From SABI01 sp963678555 (GTDB lineage: Bacteria; Spirochaetota; Spirochaetia; Sphaerochaetales; Sphaerochaetaceae), in assembly GCA_963678555.2 (NCBI GenBank), contig CAXXJA010000002.1, positions 1,251,878 to 1,315,877 of the forward strand: 64,000 nt of DNA, given 5' to 3'. The position numbers were made by a program, and so were the translations under genes. Below are positions 15,169-24,656 of the stretch, one piece after another; the first letter of the stretch is position 1, and each line of letters begins with the position of its first letter. The notes beneath the pieces are model-generated. The model had not been told where the DNA came from. It ran no database searches and worked only from the letters and a program-made list of their open reading frames with translations.

Positions 15169-17574
15169 ATGCTGAAGATGGGTTACAAATTGTTTACCTT
15201 AGGTCTGGTGTTGTTTTTGGCCGGACTGTTGGGGTGTGACGGTGGAGACAACCACACCAGGGACAGCGGAGGCGATTCTAACCTGTCCACTGTCACAGGG
15301 GGAGTGGCGGTCGACCCTTACATCATCGGCGCCCTCTTTTTTGAGGACAAAAACAATAACGGTATTCAGGATGAGGGGGAGCAACTCTCCACGGTCACTG
15401 ATGAAAACGGGTCTTTCAGTTTTGCCGAGCCGATCACTATTGGCAGTACGCTGGTGATGAAAGATACCGGTACCCATCAGGGGCTGCCCTTCACCCTGAT
15501 CCTGAAACGCCAGATCAACGCCGAGGATGCTGGCCAGGTGGTTGTTTCACCGCTGACGACTTTATTGGCCTCTGGACTGAGTTCGGCTGAACTGTTGACT
15601 TTGCTGAGTGATGCCGGGTTGCCCTGGGTCGCCCAATTGCAGCAGGCTGATCTGTCCAGCAATCCGTTGGCGGCCATAACCGGCCTTTCCGCCGACCAGC
15701 TGACCGATGACGACCTGGCTCTGCTCCGCACCACTTTCGTCGCTTATTCCGTCATGGAATTCATTCATCGTTTTCCCCACCGGGAACTAACCGCGGAACG
15801 GGTTGCCGACACTCTGGGCTCCGAAGCTTTTTCCCAATTACTTTTTGAAACCGTCGAACTGCTCTGCAGCCGAAGCATGCTCGAGGACGCGGACCTGGAC
15901 CTGGCCGGGCATGCCGCCGGAATGCCGGCAATGACCATGGATGATCTGGCGGCAACCATTCCCGCTATTCTCTATTGGTGGACCGGGCAATTCTATGAGG
16001 ATCTGATCAATAATCGCTATGATTTTCCGGTTATCGACGACGTTTCCGAGCAACTACGCGGTTTTGTTCTGGACTTGGCCCCTTATAATTATGCCTTGCA
16101 CCGGTTGGACAATCCGGCCGTGACTCCTGCCGATTTTCTGGCAGCCGATCTGCTTCCCCTGTCCGTCGATTCCTACGTGATGCTGGCCAATGACGGCAGT
16201 CAGGGCGTTCGCCTGGTCAGCAATGAAATTTCCCTGTCGGAAGAAACCTTCCAGGATCGCTCTTATGTTTTCGGTGACGCCGTGCTGCACTTCTCCGCAG
16301 CGGGTGACTGGGCGGCCATATCCGCTGAAAATGGTATCTCCGATCTGCAGCAGGGAACCTGGTCCCGGACAGGCAATGACGTTCAGCTGGTCGATAATAC
16401 CGACAGTTCTGCCTATACTCTGACCCTGGTCGGCGAGTGGCCCGAGTATCTGCGATTCATAACGACTGATCCGGTTTTTGGGGATGAGCGAGCCGCGGTT
16501 GTTAATGTTCCGCTGGCAAAAATCCGTCAGTTTGAGAGTACCGATCTAGCGGGGCAGACTCTTTTGATTGATGACGATGATTGTTCGTGGTTGGACTCTT
16601 TTTGCGGCGGGCGGGTCGTCTTTGGTGCTTACGATGCCAACACAGGCTCTGGAACTGCGACCCTGTATATCTTTGACGCTGAAAACACCGCTCCGGTTGC
16701 GGCCGACTGGCGCTTTGCCGATGATGATGCCGTTGTTATCGAGACGGCGGATGAAACCAGTGAACTGTATTTTTACGGGGATGACGGCAATGTTGTGGTG
16801 GTAACTTCCCAGGGCGATACCGCCAATGACGTTGCGGCCGAAAGAATATTTCCGCCAGACAGGCCTGATACGATCGGCAGCGGGGTCTTCTCCGTATCAT
16901 CAACTGTTGGCGAAGAACTGACCCTGTACGCCAATAATCAATACCTTTGGAGTGATGGTTCCGAAGAAGAGAATGGAACCTGGGGCTATGACAGCGCAAC
17001 TGGCGAATTGACCCTGTCGAGCGGTGGATCAGTCCGTGTCCGTATATGGTTCTATGATGTCTCCGGGCCATCAGCAACCGAATTTCCCTTTTATTACGAA
17101 GATTACGCCGGAGGAGCTGCTGTAGAATCGGGTTTCGACAAATTGATTTATAAAGAAGCAGCGCCGCTTCAGTCCGCAAACCTGGCCTTGCATAAGTCGG
17201 TCAGCGCCCTGACCAATATCCAGCAGGGACTTCCTGAAAATGTGACTGATGGCGATGTCAATACCTGGTGGTACAGCTATCAGGGCGTAAACAATGTCTG
17301 TCAGTTTGTTGTTGATCTGGGGGCGGAATACAGCATCGGTGAGGTTGTCCTGGGGGTTCTGCAGACCGAAGAGATGACCCTCGAATCCTCCCTCAATAGA
17401 ACGGATTGGACATTGCAACACCAGCAAAGCGGACTTTGGCTGACCTTGACCAGTCCCGACCTGCTTTTCTCAGTGCCGTTTTCGGCTCGCTATTTGCGCT
17501 ATACTGGGAGCAACGCACAAACGGCCTGGATCGGGATGAAAGAAATGGAGGTGTATGCACCAACGTCGCGCTGA
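15169..17574 (+). CDS. Large lipoprotein with C-terminal discoidin domain
   Basis: 801 residues from the ATG at 15169, eight bases after AAAGGAG. The signal peptide LVLFLAGLLGC ends in a lipobox, so lipidation at the Cys is expected. Residues about 40-100 look like a calcium-loop/SdrB-type segment (FFEDKNNNGIQDEGEQLSTV). The middle is acidic and unrecognised. The last 140 residues are F5/8 type C (discoidin)-like: NLALHKSVSALTNIQQG, VTDGDVNTWWYS, and the end ARYLRYTGSNAQTAWIG. It probably sits on the outer membrane and binds carbohydrate or lipid. Its 3' end is duplicated at 19091-19309. Confidence 0.8.
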   Translation: MLKMGYKLFTLGLVLFLAGLLGCDGGDNHTRDSGGDSNLSTVTGGVAVDPYIIGALFFEDKNNNGIQDEGEQLSTVTDENGSFSFAEPITIGSTLVMKDTGTHQGLPFTLILKRQINAEDAGQVVVSPLTTLLASGLSSAELLTLLSDAGLPWVAQLQQADLSSNPLAAITGLSADQLTDDDLALLRTTFVAYSVMEFIHRFPHRELTAERVADTLGSEAFSQLLFETVELLCSRSMLEDADLDLAGHAAGMPAMTMDDLAATIPAILYWWTGQFYEDLINNRYDFPVIDDVSEQLRGFVLDLAPYNYALHRLDNPAVTPADFLAADLLPLSVDSYVMLANDGSQGVRLVSNEISLSEETFQDRSYVFGDAVLHFSAAGDWAAISAENGISDLQQGTWSRTGNDVQLVDNTDSSAYTLTLVGEWPEYLRFITTDPVFGDERAAVVNVPLAKIRQFESTDLAGQTLLIDDDDCSWLDSFCGGRVVFGAYDANTGSGTATLYIFDAENTAPVAADWRFADDDAVVIETADETSELYFYGDDGNVVVVTSQGDTANDVAAERIFPPDRPDTIGSGVFSVSSTVGEELTLYANNQYLWSDGSEEENGTWGYDSATGELTLSSGGSVRVRIWFYDVSGPSATEFPFYYEDYAGGAAVESGFDKLIYKEAAPLQSANLALHKSVSALTNIQQGLPENVTDGDVNTWWYSYQGVNNVCQFVVDLGAEYSIGEVVLGVLQTEEMTLESSLNRTDWTLQHQQSGLWLTLTSPDLLFSVPFSARYLRYTGSNAQTAWIGMKEMEVYAPTSR

Positions 17575-17612
17575 ACTAAAACGGACCCGGCAAAAGTCGG
17601 CAGGACTTTGAT
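17397..17612 (+). repeat. Direct repeat, left copy (lipoprotein 3' end)
   Basis: The last part of the discoidin gene and about 35 bp after it recur at 19091-19309 in the same orientation with scattered differences. The two copies flank the minus-strand gene 17835-18992. The interval 17613-17834 contains no gene that I can support. Confidence 0.85.
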
Positions 17613-17834
17613 GCAATTTTTCCAAAAAAGTACGGTGGCAGGTGAATTCAATTTACAAGTGCACCACTTCGGGCCTCATCAAAAACTGCCTGGGGTGTAA
17701 GATGCGTCTGGGACATGGTGGATTCCTTTCTGAAGTATTGGTTGCTCGCACTTCCAACACGACCAGTAACTCCATCATGTCCTGCTTTTTTGCCCGCCGC
17801 GCGGGAGGCGCACTTACGAGTAGAATCTACCGTA

Positions 17835-18992
17835 TCAGGGAGTCCCGTTGTCTGCCATGTGAGTCTTTATTGCCGATATATATTGATTGGTCAACTCTTG
17901 CGTCTCATTGAAAGCCAAGTCCAAGGCGGGGTGGTTTTGTTGAGGTTTTGACTGAAGGCTCGCCCCTCTGTCTTTCTCAATAAATATCCGGTTAAATTCA
18001 TTAATTTGATCTGTGAAATGGTTAAACATATCAGAAATATTCTCTGAACTTTCCCCTTTAATGGATTCAGAATTCCGGATTAACATTTGGAAAGAATCCT
18101 CTACTCCAAATAAGCCATTTTTTGAATGTAAAATGTTCTGCTGTAACTCTTTATTGATCTCAAGTCCTTCTTTCAGAGCTTGAATTTCTTCCCTTATAGT
18201 ACTCTCAAATTTTGGGAAGTTTTGAATTTTTCTCTCTTGTTGGTCAATGTAATCACTCGTTTTTTGAGACTGAGATGAACGAATATCGGAGAGTAGAATG
18301 CTATATTCTTCTTTTAATCCATCGCTCATTGGCAGCTTTAAAATGGCTTGTGCAGCCACCTCGTAGTCGTAATTAGTTCTGAACAGAGCATAGCTTGAAT
18401 TGAGAAAGTTCTTAGAAGCTTCTACGGCCACATCCATTGTTCCTGTTATGGTAGCAAGATCTTGCTTGGAAAGTTCTTTAGATGCTTTTACTTTTAACTG
18501 TTCTAGATTTCTAGTTAAATAATCAGTTTCATGGATATCTTTTGATCTTGAAAGCTCATGGAAATTCCAAGTTCCAATTTTTGTTATACCAGAGTACATG
18601 ACAGTTATCTCTTGTGTCGTCCCCTCTGGGAGACCACAGAACAGTGGATCTCCTGCTAATTCTTCCCGCACAGCATCCCACGATTCAATAGCAAAGGTAG
18701 GTGGGTTTCTAAGATTTTTGAGAAACTCATCGTTAAACATTCCATCATCAGATTGTTCAAGTGTGTCAACGAATTGATTTCGTTCTTCGTCTGAAAGCGT
18801 ATGAGCATATATCTGAAGATTTAGCATGAATTGAGATTTAGATGAAAAGTTAACTGTATCATCCTTACTCTCTGTTGCTTTTTTATCAATGCGATCAAAA
18901 GAATCAGTGTTGAGTTTTACGCTAGTAGATGCTGAGCCTTCAGTTTTGGTAACAAAAGGATTAGTCGCTTCGTTGGTGTTGATTGTGTTCAT
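17835..18992 (-). CDS. Unknown protein, AT-rich, inserted between repeats
   Basis: 385 residues, not recognised. It starts after a GGAGG-type site. Residues 1-55 are Ser/Thr/Asn-rich and look disordered. Residues 55-110 include MLNLQIYAHTLSDEERNQF, an acidic helical stretch, and the rest is predicted helical with coiled-coil character (IREEIQALKEGLEINKELQQ). No signal peptide, membrane segment or catalytic motif is visible. Its base composition is clearly more AT-rich than its neighbours. It lies between two copies of the lipoprotein 3' end, which points to acquisition. A structural or secreted protein is possible; the function is unknown. Confidence 0.7.
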   Translation of the reverse strand: MNTINTNEATNPFVTKTEGSASTSVKLNTDSFDRIDKKATESKDDTVNFSSKSQFMLNLQIYAHTLSDEERNQFVDTLEQSDDGMFNDEFLKNLRNPPTFAIESWDAVREELAGDPLFCGLPEGTTQEITVMYSGITKIGTWNFHELSRSKDIHETDYLTRNLEQLKVKASKELSKQDLATITGTMDVAVEASKNFLNSSYALFRTNYDYEVAAQAILKLPMSDGLKEEYSILLSDIRSSQSQKTSDYIDQQERKIQNFPKFESTIREEIQALKEGLEINKELQQNILHSKNGLFGVEDSFQMLIRNSESIKGESSENISDMFNHFTDQINEFNRIFIEKDRGASLQSKPQQNHPALDLAFNETQELTNQYISAIKTHMADNGTP

Positions 18993-19090
18993 TTTGATTA
19001 GTCCTCCATGGCTATTTTAGTAGCACAGCTTTACATACCCCAGCTCCCAAACGACAACCAAAAGGTTAAGAGCACAATTATATCGGTCAA

Positions 19091-19309
19091 TGGAACGGAG
19101 TGGACGTCGCGACACCAGCAGAGCTGACTTTGGCTGACGACAGCCGGCCCCGACCTGCTTTTCTCAGTGCCGTTTTCGGCTCGCTATTTGCGCTATGCCG
19201 GAAGTAACGCACAATCGGCCTGGATCGGGATGAAAGAAATGGAGGTGTATGCACCACCGTCGCGCTGAAGTAAAACGGGCTCGGCAAAAGTCGGGAGGAC
19301 TTTATATGC
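19091..19309 (+). pseudogene. Remnant of a second discoidin lipoprotein gene
   Basis: Homologous to 17397-17612. The frame gives FSVPFSARYLRYAGSNAQSA and EMEVYAPPSR before a stop near 19268, but an in-frame TGA interrupts it upstream (after RHQQS). The differences from the left copy are spread out, as expected for an old paralogue rather than a fresh duplication. Only the C-terminal 58 or so codons remain. Confidence 0.75.
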
Positions 19310-19347
19310 AGGCAGGCACCGCCATGCCGGGATCGGTGCCTGCCTGC
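19308..19347 (-). terminator. Strong hairpin after the methyltransferase gene
   Basis: A perfect 14-bp stem GCAGGCAGGCACCG / CGGTGCCTGCCTGC five bases past the methyltransferase stop. The T-run after it on the minus strand is weak, so it may be an mRNA 3' stabiliser rather than a true terminator. Confidence 0.55.
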
Positions 19348-19351
19348 GGTC

Positions 19352-20080
19352 TTAGCTCTTGGTTGCGATCGCACTGACCAGACCCTGATCGTTGTTCATT
19401 TCGATGGATTTGAAGCCGGCTTCGGACAGCTGCTCAAGCACCCAATCTGAGGATAACCTGAGCTTGCGGTAAAAGCTTTTGTGGCATGTCCACTGATCAT
19501 TCTCCTTCTTATAAACCAGGTCATGCACCTTAACCGTTTCCGGTTCATATTCGAGAAAGCAGGTCATGATGCTGCTGTTGTCACTTTTGACCGGAATAAA
19601 GCGTTCGAGAGCTGACAGTTCAACGCTCAGGTCCCGAAATGTGGCTATAAAGCGGCCATGGTTTTCCAATGAGGCGAAAATTTTGCGGAACAGTGCGCAG
19701 ACCGTTGCTTTGGAATCGAGATGCAGCAGGGTATCGGTCATGCAGACGATCAGTTCCGCCGCAGTGGTTAGGTGTGCGTCGAACTGAACCAGGTCGTCAT
19801 TGACGATAGTGATGTTCAGGTCATCGGCATGATCTGCTAATAGATTGAGCAGCTTTTGACTATTATCGATGGCTGTGACCGTAAACCCTGTCCGGGCCAG
19901 GGGGATGGACTGGAAGCCACAGCCTGCGCCGAGATCAATCGCGATCCCGGAAGAGACCGGTTTGATGTCATGGCGGGTGAGAAAAGCGCTGTTTTGAGCA
20001 AGGGCGTTAGAAAAACCGCCAAACATCCAGACGTAGACATCCGCCAGGATCTCATCATAATGTTGTTTGACTGTTGCCAT
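19352..20080 (-). CDS. Class I SAM-dependent methyltransferase
   Basis: 242 residues. Motif I is IAIDLGAGCGFQSIPLA, motif II is FTVTAIDNSQKLLNLL, and the post-II acidic pair is in ITIVNDDLVQF. These define the Rossmann-like SAM pocket. The C-terminal part has a WTCHKSFYRKLRLSSDWVLE beta segment typical of small-molecule methyltransferases. The substrate is unknown. The OsmC-family gene lies 19 bp upstream in the same direction, so they are probably one operon. Confidence 0.88.
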   Translation of the reverse strand: MATVKQHYDEILADVYVWMFGGFSNALAQNSAFLTRHDIKPVSSGIAIDLGAGCGFQSIPLARTGFTVTAIDNSQKLLNLLADHADDLNITIVNDDLVQFDAHLTTAAELIVCMTDTLLHLDSKATVCALFRKIFASLENHGRFIATFRDLSVELSALERFIPVKSDNSSIMTCFLEYEPETVKVHDLVYKKENDQWTCHKSFYRKLRLSSDWVLEQLSEAGFKSIEMNNDQGLVSAIATKS

Positions 20081-20099
20081 TGATCTTCTCCGGTAAAAA

Positions 20100-20483
20100 T
20101 TAATCGTCTATCCGGGTAAAGCAAAGGCCCTGTGACAAGGTGTTGCGAACCGGACAGTTCTCTATTGCGGCCAGCAGGGTCTGCTGTTCCTGTTCCGTTA
20201 AAGAGTCGGGGAAGACGACCCGGTATGCAAAGGTCGGTCGATTCGGTGAACTGCGATCAAGGGAAACCGAAACCCTGACTTGGGAAAGAGGAATTCCGGT
20301 CTGTTGGGCTTTCATGCGTAGCGTCATATTCATGCAGCTGGCCAGGGCCGCTTCCAGCAGTTCGTGCGGGCGAAACCCCTGATTGCTACCACCTTTGTCG
20401 CTGGTGGTATCGGCACTACTTTCTTGTTCACCATTGGTGAAGAAAGTCAGATAATCCTGACTTTGACTCTCTGCCTGAATCAT
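20100..20483 (-). CDS. OsmC/Ohr family protein
   Basis: 127 residues. It has the OsmC pattern with SNQGFRPHELLEAALASCMN, containing one of the two redox cysteines (ASCMN), and the second in AIENCPVRNTLSQG. These thiols reduce organic hydroperoxides in the family. A short linker follows MIQAESQSQDYLTFFTNGEQ at the start. It leads the two-gene transcript with the methyltransferase. Confidence 0.85.
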   Translation of the reverse strand: MIQAESQSQDYLTFFTNGEQESSADTTSDKGGSNQGFRPHELLEAALASCMNMTLRMKAQQTGIPLSQVRVSVSLDRSSPNRPTFAYRVVFPDSLTEQEQQTLLAAIENCPVRNTLSQGLCFTRIDD

Positions 20484-20968
20484 AAAAATGCCTCTAACCC
20501 TGACACAAAATTATTGCAAAAACGGAAGCGGTGACAATGGTGAAGATATTTGGAAGGCGTGGCAAAAGGCAGGTTCTTCTTCTAGCCTGATACACCCCAA
20601 TGAGTCTATTCATGCATGTTTATTTTGGTTGAAGATAAATGCCAGCGCTATACTAACCTGTGTTCAATGAATTGCAAACGGATTTCTCAGTTAGGTTGGT
20701 GGTTATGTTCTCCTTTTTTCCATTTTTGCAAACACATCTCCTGCAGTTTTTTCTCATCTGCAGCATCGCTTTTGCCGCTGCGGACATGGGGGGATCTTCG
20801 GGTTCATGCCTGGTTGATGGAGGGGATTGTGCCCGTCGGTGCTATGACCTTTCTCTGGCAAGCTTTTCACTGACAGATCCCGGTTGTTTGACAGGGGTGC
20901 TGCGAACATTGAATAATAATTTTCCGGCATAACCGATTTTTTTACATCCAGCCCGAAAGCCGCATTTC
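20484..20968. other. Intergenic region without supported gene
   Basis: Overlapping plus-strand frames of 85-90 codons exist at 20616-20932, but neither has a ribosome site or a recognisable family, and they overlap each other in different frames. I see no repeats or strong hairpins here. It should hold the promoter of the EndoQ-helicase gene. Confidence 0.5.
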
Positions 20969-23900
20969 ATGACACAGCAAAAACCCATCGTTGCCGATTT
21001 CCATATTCACTCCCATTACTCCCGCGCGACCAGCAAACAATTGACCCCGGAATATCTGGACTACTGGGCCCGTATCAAAGGGATTCATGTGGTCGGCACC
21101 GGCGACCTGACTCATCCAGGCTGGCTGGCCGAGTTGAAAGAAAAACTGGAGCCGGCCGAGGCGGGACTGTTTCGGCTCAAACCCGCTTATCGGGGTGTGC
21201 CCGAGGAACAGGAATGCCCGGCGCCTGCGGGTGAAGTACGTTTTCTGCTCAGCGGAGAGATCAGCAACATCTATAAAAAAGACGGTCAGGTCCGCAAGGT
21301 CCACAACCTGGTCTGTGCCCCTGATTTTGCCAGTGCTGAGACTATTCAGGACAAACTGGAGCGGATTGGCAATATTACCGCGGACGGCCGCCCCATTCTC
21401 GGCCTCGATTCAAAGGATCTGTTTGATTTGTGTCTGAACAGCTCTGAACAGATCATGTTCATTCCGGCGCATATCTGGACGCCGTGGTTTTCAGTATTGG
21501 GGGCAAAATCGGGGTTTGACAGCTTGCGCGCCTGTTTTGGTGAGCTGACCCCGCTGTTGGCCGGAGTGGAAATGGGCCTGTCCACCGACCCGGCCATCAA
21601 CTGGATGTGTTCTTTTCTGGATGATTTCACCCTGCTGGCCAATTCCGATGCCCATTCGCCGGAAAAACTGGGCCGCAACGCCAACCTGCTGGCCACCGAA
21701 TTGAACTACGCGGCCATCCGTGACGCCGTTGTCGGTGGTGGCGAGGAATTTCTTGGTACCATCTCCTTTTTCCCTCAAGAAGGGAAATATCATTTTGACG
21801 GACACCGTAAGTGCGGGGTCTGCCTCGATCCGGTCGCCACCTTGCGCAATAACGGGATTTGCCCGCACTGCGGCAAACCGGTCACCGTCGGCGTGGCCAA
21901 TCGGGTGGTGCAACTGTCCGACCGGACCGATATCCTGCAGCGCCCCAACCGGAAACCCTTTCATTCGCTGATTCCCCTCAAAGAAATTTTCGGGGAATGG
22001 CTGGGGGTAGGGGTGAACAGCAAAAAGGTCAGCCAGGCCTATCAAGACGCTATCCGCAGCTGGGGAACGGAACTTTCCATTCTTATGGATCTGCCTGTGG
22101 ATGTCGTTGAACGCGAAGGGGATGCGCTGTTGGCTGAAGCGTTGCGGCGGATGCGGGCCGGAGAGATCCTGATTCAGGAAGGATATGACGGTGAGTATGG
22201 CAGTATCCGGGTTTTTGCTGCCGGTGAAAAAGAGCGGTTTTCAGCCCAAAACAGCCTGTTCATGGCGTCTGCCGACGGCTCTGCAAACCGCAAGCGTGCC
22301 CTGCTGACCTTTGACCTGAATGAGTACCGGCAGCTGGTTGAACAGCTGAACAAACGGAATGAAACTGCTGCCACGCAGTCGGCAGCTTCCGGCGCCAGAC
22401 CGACAGCGGATTTTGTCTTTAATGCCGAACAGCAGGCGGCGGTGGCGCACGGGAAGGGTCCGGCCCTGATTCTGGCCGGTCCCGGGACCGGCAAAACCCG
22501 GGTGCTGGTCAACCGCATCCAGCGGCTGATTGACAGCGGCACCGCTCCGGCAGAGAGCCTTTTAGCCATTACCTTTACGAATAAGGCGGCGCAAGAGATG
22601 CGGGAACGTCTCAACCTGTTGCTGGGAACTGCTGCTCAAGCAATCACAGTCGCCACTTTCCATGCTTTTGGGTTGCAGGTCCTGCGTGACCAGCTTGTCA
22701 AAACCGGCCGCAGAGCGGATTTTTCTCTGCTTGATGAGGAGGAAAAGGAGTTCATCGCCCGGCATTTTCTGGGGTGGGACAAAGGCCTGCTCAAAGAGCG
22801 GCTGGCCTTGATCAGCCAGGTCAAACAATTGCAGCTGGATCAGCCCGCCGCTCAGGATAAACCCTGGTTCAAGGCCTGGCAGGAGATCTTATGCAAACAG
22901 AACCTGTTCGATCTCGACGACCTGCTCTATCAGCCTTTGCAGTTGTTTGCCGCTGAGCCGGAACTCCTTGACCAATATCGTGGGCGTTTCCCATGGTTGC
23001 TGGTGGATGAATACCAGGACGTGAATCCTGTCCAGTATGCTTTGATCCGTCAGCTGGCACCGAGCGCAGATTCCAACCTGTTTGCCATTGGTGATCCCAA
23101 TCAGGCGATTTATGGGTTTCGCGGGGCCGATATTCGTTACATTCAGCAGTTTTCCACGGATTACCCGCAGGCCGCGGTTTATCAGCTGAGTCAAAGCTAC
23201 CGCTGCCCAGAGCCGGTGATCAGGGCCTCCGGACATATTCTGCGCAAACCGGGGGATGCCACGGATGTGGGCTTTTTGTCCGGAGTGCCTTCGCAGGTCA
23301 AAATCAATATCGATCATCATCGCAGTGACAAGAGCGAGGCGGAATTCGTGGCCCGCACCATCGAACAATTGCTGGGCGGCATGAGCTTTTTTTCCATTGA
23401 TTCTGCAGTGACCAGTGGTCATGCGCAGGGGGAAATCGGCGGCCTGGCGGAGATTGCGATCCTCTGCCGGCTGGGCCGACAGATGGAGGTGCTGGAGAAA
23501 GCGCTGCAGGATCACCATATCCCCTACCGCGTGGTCGGCGAAGCGCCGTTTTTCCGTTGTGAACCGGTCAAGTCGATTTTGCAGCAATGTCAGGCGGTCC
23601 GCCAGCCAGATAATCCATTTCTACGCCAGCAGGTTGTGGAACGTTTCACGCTCAGCGAACAACAACTGCAGCAGTGGGGCAAGTTGACCGACTCGCGTGA
23701 TCTCGTCACCGCTGTGGTCTCGGCCCGTGCGGATGGGACCGTCCTGTTGGAAGACCCTGCTATTCGCCGCCTGCTGGAATTGTGCAACGAATACCCGCAA
23801 CCGCAACGGCTGCTTGATTACCTGGCGCTGGGTATGGTTGCCGATGATTACAGCTCCAAGAGCGAGGGTGTGGCGCTGATGACCCTGCACGCTTCAAAGG

Positions 23901-24199
23901 GGCTGGAGTTTGATGCCGTGTTCATTCCCGGTTGCGAACAGGGATTGCTCCCCTATGCACTGTTTGAAACGCAGCGGGCTGATGTTGCCGAGGAGCAACG
24001 GCTGCTCTATGTCGGAATGACCCGGGCCAAAAAACGCCTCTTCCTGTCCCACGCTGAGACTCGCTTTCTGCTTGGAAAAGAGTACCAGCTGCCGCGCAGC
24101 CCGTTTCTGGACCGGATTGAGTTGGAGTTATTGGCGCAAACCCGCCAGGAAAGCAAACGGAAGCAGCAGCCCGCAGCCGAACAGTTGTCGCTGCTCTGA
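20969..24199 (+). CDS. EndoQ-type PHP nuclease fused to UvrD/Rep helicase
   Basis: 1076 residues. Residues 1-430 match the PHP endonuclease family that includes EndoQ: DFHIHSHYSRATSKQLTPEY with the HxH metal motif, VVGTGDLTHPGW, NSDAHSPEKLGR, and a zinc ribbon CGVCLDP / CPHCGKP. Residues about 470-1060 are a complete SF1A helicase: Walker A AGPGTGKTRVL, ATFHAFGLQVL, motif II LLVDEYQDVNP, IGDPNQAIYGFRGAD, QSYRCPEP, MTLHASKGLEFDAVF and LLYVGMTRAKKRL. EndoQ cuts 5' of deaminated bases, so cutting plus unwinding for DNA repair is inferred. It is monocistronic. Confidence 0.9.
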   Translation: MTQQKPIVADFHIHSHYSRATSKQLTPEYLDYWARIKGIHVVGTGDLTHPGWLAELKEKLEPAEAGLFRLKPAYRGVPEEQECPAPAGEVRFLLSGEISNIYKKDGQVRKVHNLVCAPDFASAETIQDKLERIGNITADGRPILGLDSKDLFDLCLNSSEQIMFIPAHIWTPWFSVLGAKSGFDSLRACFGELTPLLAGVEMGLSTDPAINWMCSFLDDFTLLANSDAHSPEKLGRNANLLATELNYAAIRDAVVGGGEEFLGTISFFPQEGKYHFDGHRKCGVCLDPVATLRNNGICPHCGKPVTVGVANRVVQLSDRTDILQRPNRKPFHSLIPLKEIFGEWLGVGVNSKKVSQAYQDAIRSWGTELSILMDLPVDVVEREGDALLAEALRRMRAGEILIQEGYDGEYGSIRVFAAGEKERFSAQNSLFMASADGSANRKRALLTFDLNEYRQLVEQLNKRNETAATQSAASGARPTADFVFNAEQQAAVAHGKGPALILAGPGTGKTRVLVNRIQRLIDSGTAPAESLLAITFTNKAAQEMRERLNLLLGTAAQAITVATFHAFGLQVLRDQLVKTGRRADFSLLDEEEKEFIARHFLGWDKGLLKERLALISQVKQLQLDQPAAQDKPWFKAWQEILCKQNLFDLDDLLYQPLQLFAAEPELLDQYRGRFPWLLVDEYQDVNPVQYALIRQLAPSADSNLFAIGDPNQAIYGFRGADIRYIQQFSTDYPQAAVYQLSQSYRCPEPVIRASGHILRKPGDATDVGFLSGVPSQVKINIDHHRSDKSEAEFVARTIEQLLGGMSFFSIDSAVTSGHAQGEIGGLAEIAILCRLGRQMEVLEKALQDHHIPYRVVGEAPFFRCEPVKSILQQCQAVRQPDNPFLRQQVVERFTLSEQQLQQWGKLTDSRDLVTAVVSARADGTVLLEDPAIRRLLELCNEYPQPQRLLDYLALGMVADDYSSKSEGVALMTLHASKGLEFDAVFIPGCEQGLLPYALFETQRADVAEEQRLLYVGMTRAKKRLFLSHAETRFLLGKEYQLPRSPFLDRIELELLAQTRQESKRKQQPAAEQLSLL

Positions 24200-24261
24200 T
24201 AAAAGGTTGGCAATAAAAAGCGGGTTCCCAGGGGGGACGAAAGCCCTCAAAACAGACCCAT

Positions 24262-24501
24262 TCAGTCGGCGATGCGGATGCTCGCCCACTCGGTTCGCGG
24301 GATATACATGTACTTCACCTTTTCACAGCCATCGCATTTGACCGGAACCTGAATCAGACCGGGATCATAGGGGACCGGTTTAGCCGGGGCGTTGTCGATG
24401 AGCAACTCACGGCCGCATTGATCGCAGGCCAGTCCGGTTTTTCTCCGCTCCTGCTTGCGTTTTTCGAGGACAGCGTCGTTGTGTTGGGAGAGGGTTTTCA
24501 T
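24262..24501 (-). CDS. Small double-CxxC zinc-ribbon protein
   Basis: 79 residues. Two knuckles, CDQCG in GLACDQCGRELL and CDGC in VPVKCDGCEKVKYM, would bind one zinc. A basic N-terminus (KRKQERRKTG) precedes them. No family is recognised. It ends 62 bp from the helicase stop in convergent orientation. Confidence 0.7.
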   Translation of the reverse strand: MKTLSQHNDAVLEKRKQERRKTGLACDQCGRELLIDNAPAKPVPYDPGLIQVPVKCDGCEKVKYMYIPRTEWASIRIAD

Positions 24502-24582
24502 GGGGGCTCCTTGTTATTCTGCAGATGAGAGGACATTATACACAACTTGTCTGCAGTGGAGGAGGAGGGGTGTTTCACCCCC

Positions 24583-24614
24583 ATCCCGGCCTTCCCCCAT
24601 CAAAGGGGGAAAGA
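24583..24614. repeat. Short CCTTCCCCC/GGGGGAAA hairpin
   Basis: The sequence CTTCCCCCATCAAAGGGGG folds as a small stem-loop just before the large tandem repeat. Similar C-rich/G-rich hairpins are common dispersed repeats in proteobacteria. Its role is unknown. Confidence 0.5.
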
Positions 24615-24656
24615 GATATCTTCTTTCGCCAGTAGGCAGGCTTAGTAACCGAGCAA

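Noticed and set aside
20616..20932. Two overlapping small frames before the EndoQ-helicase gene
   Set aside because: No start signals, no family, mutual overlap in different frames.
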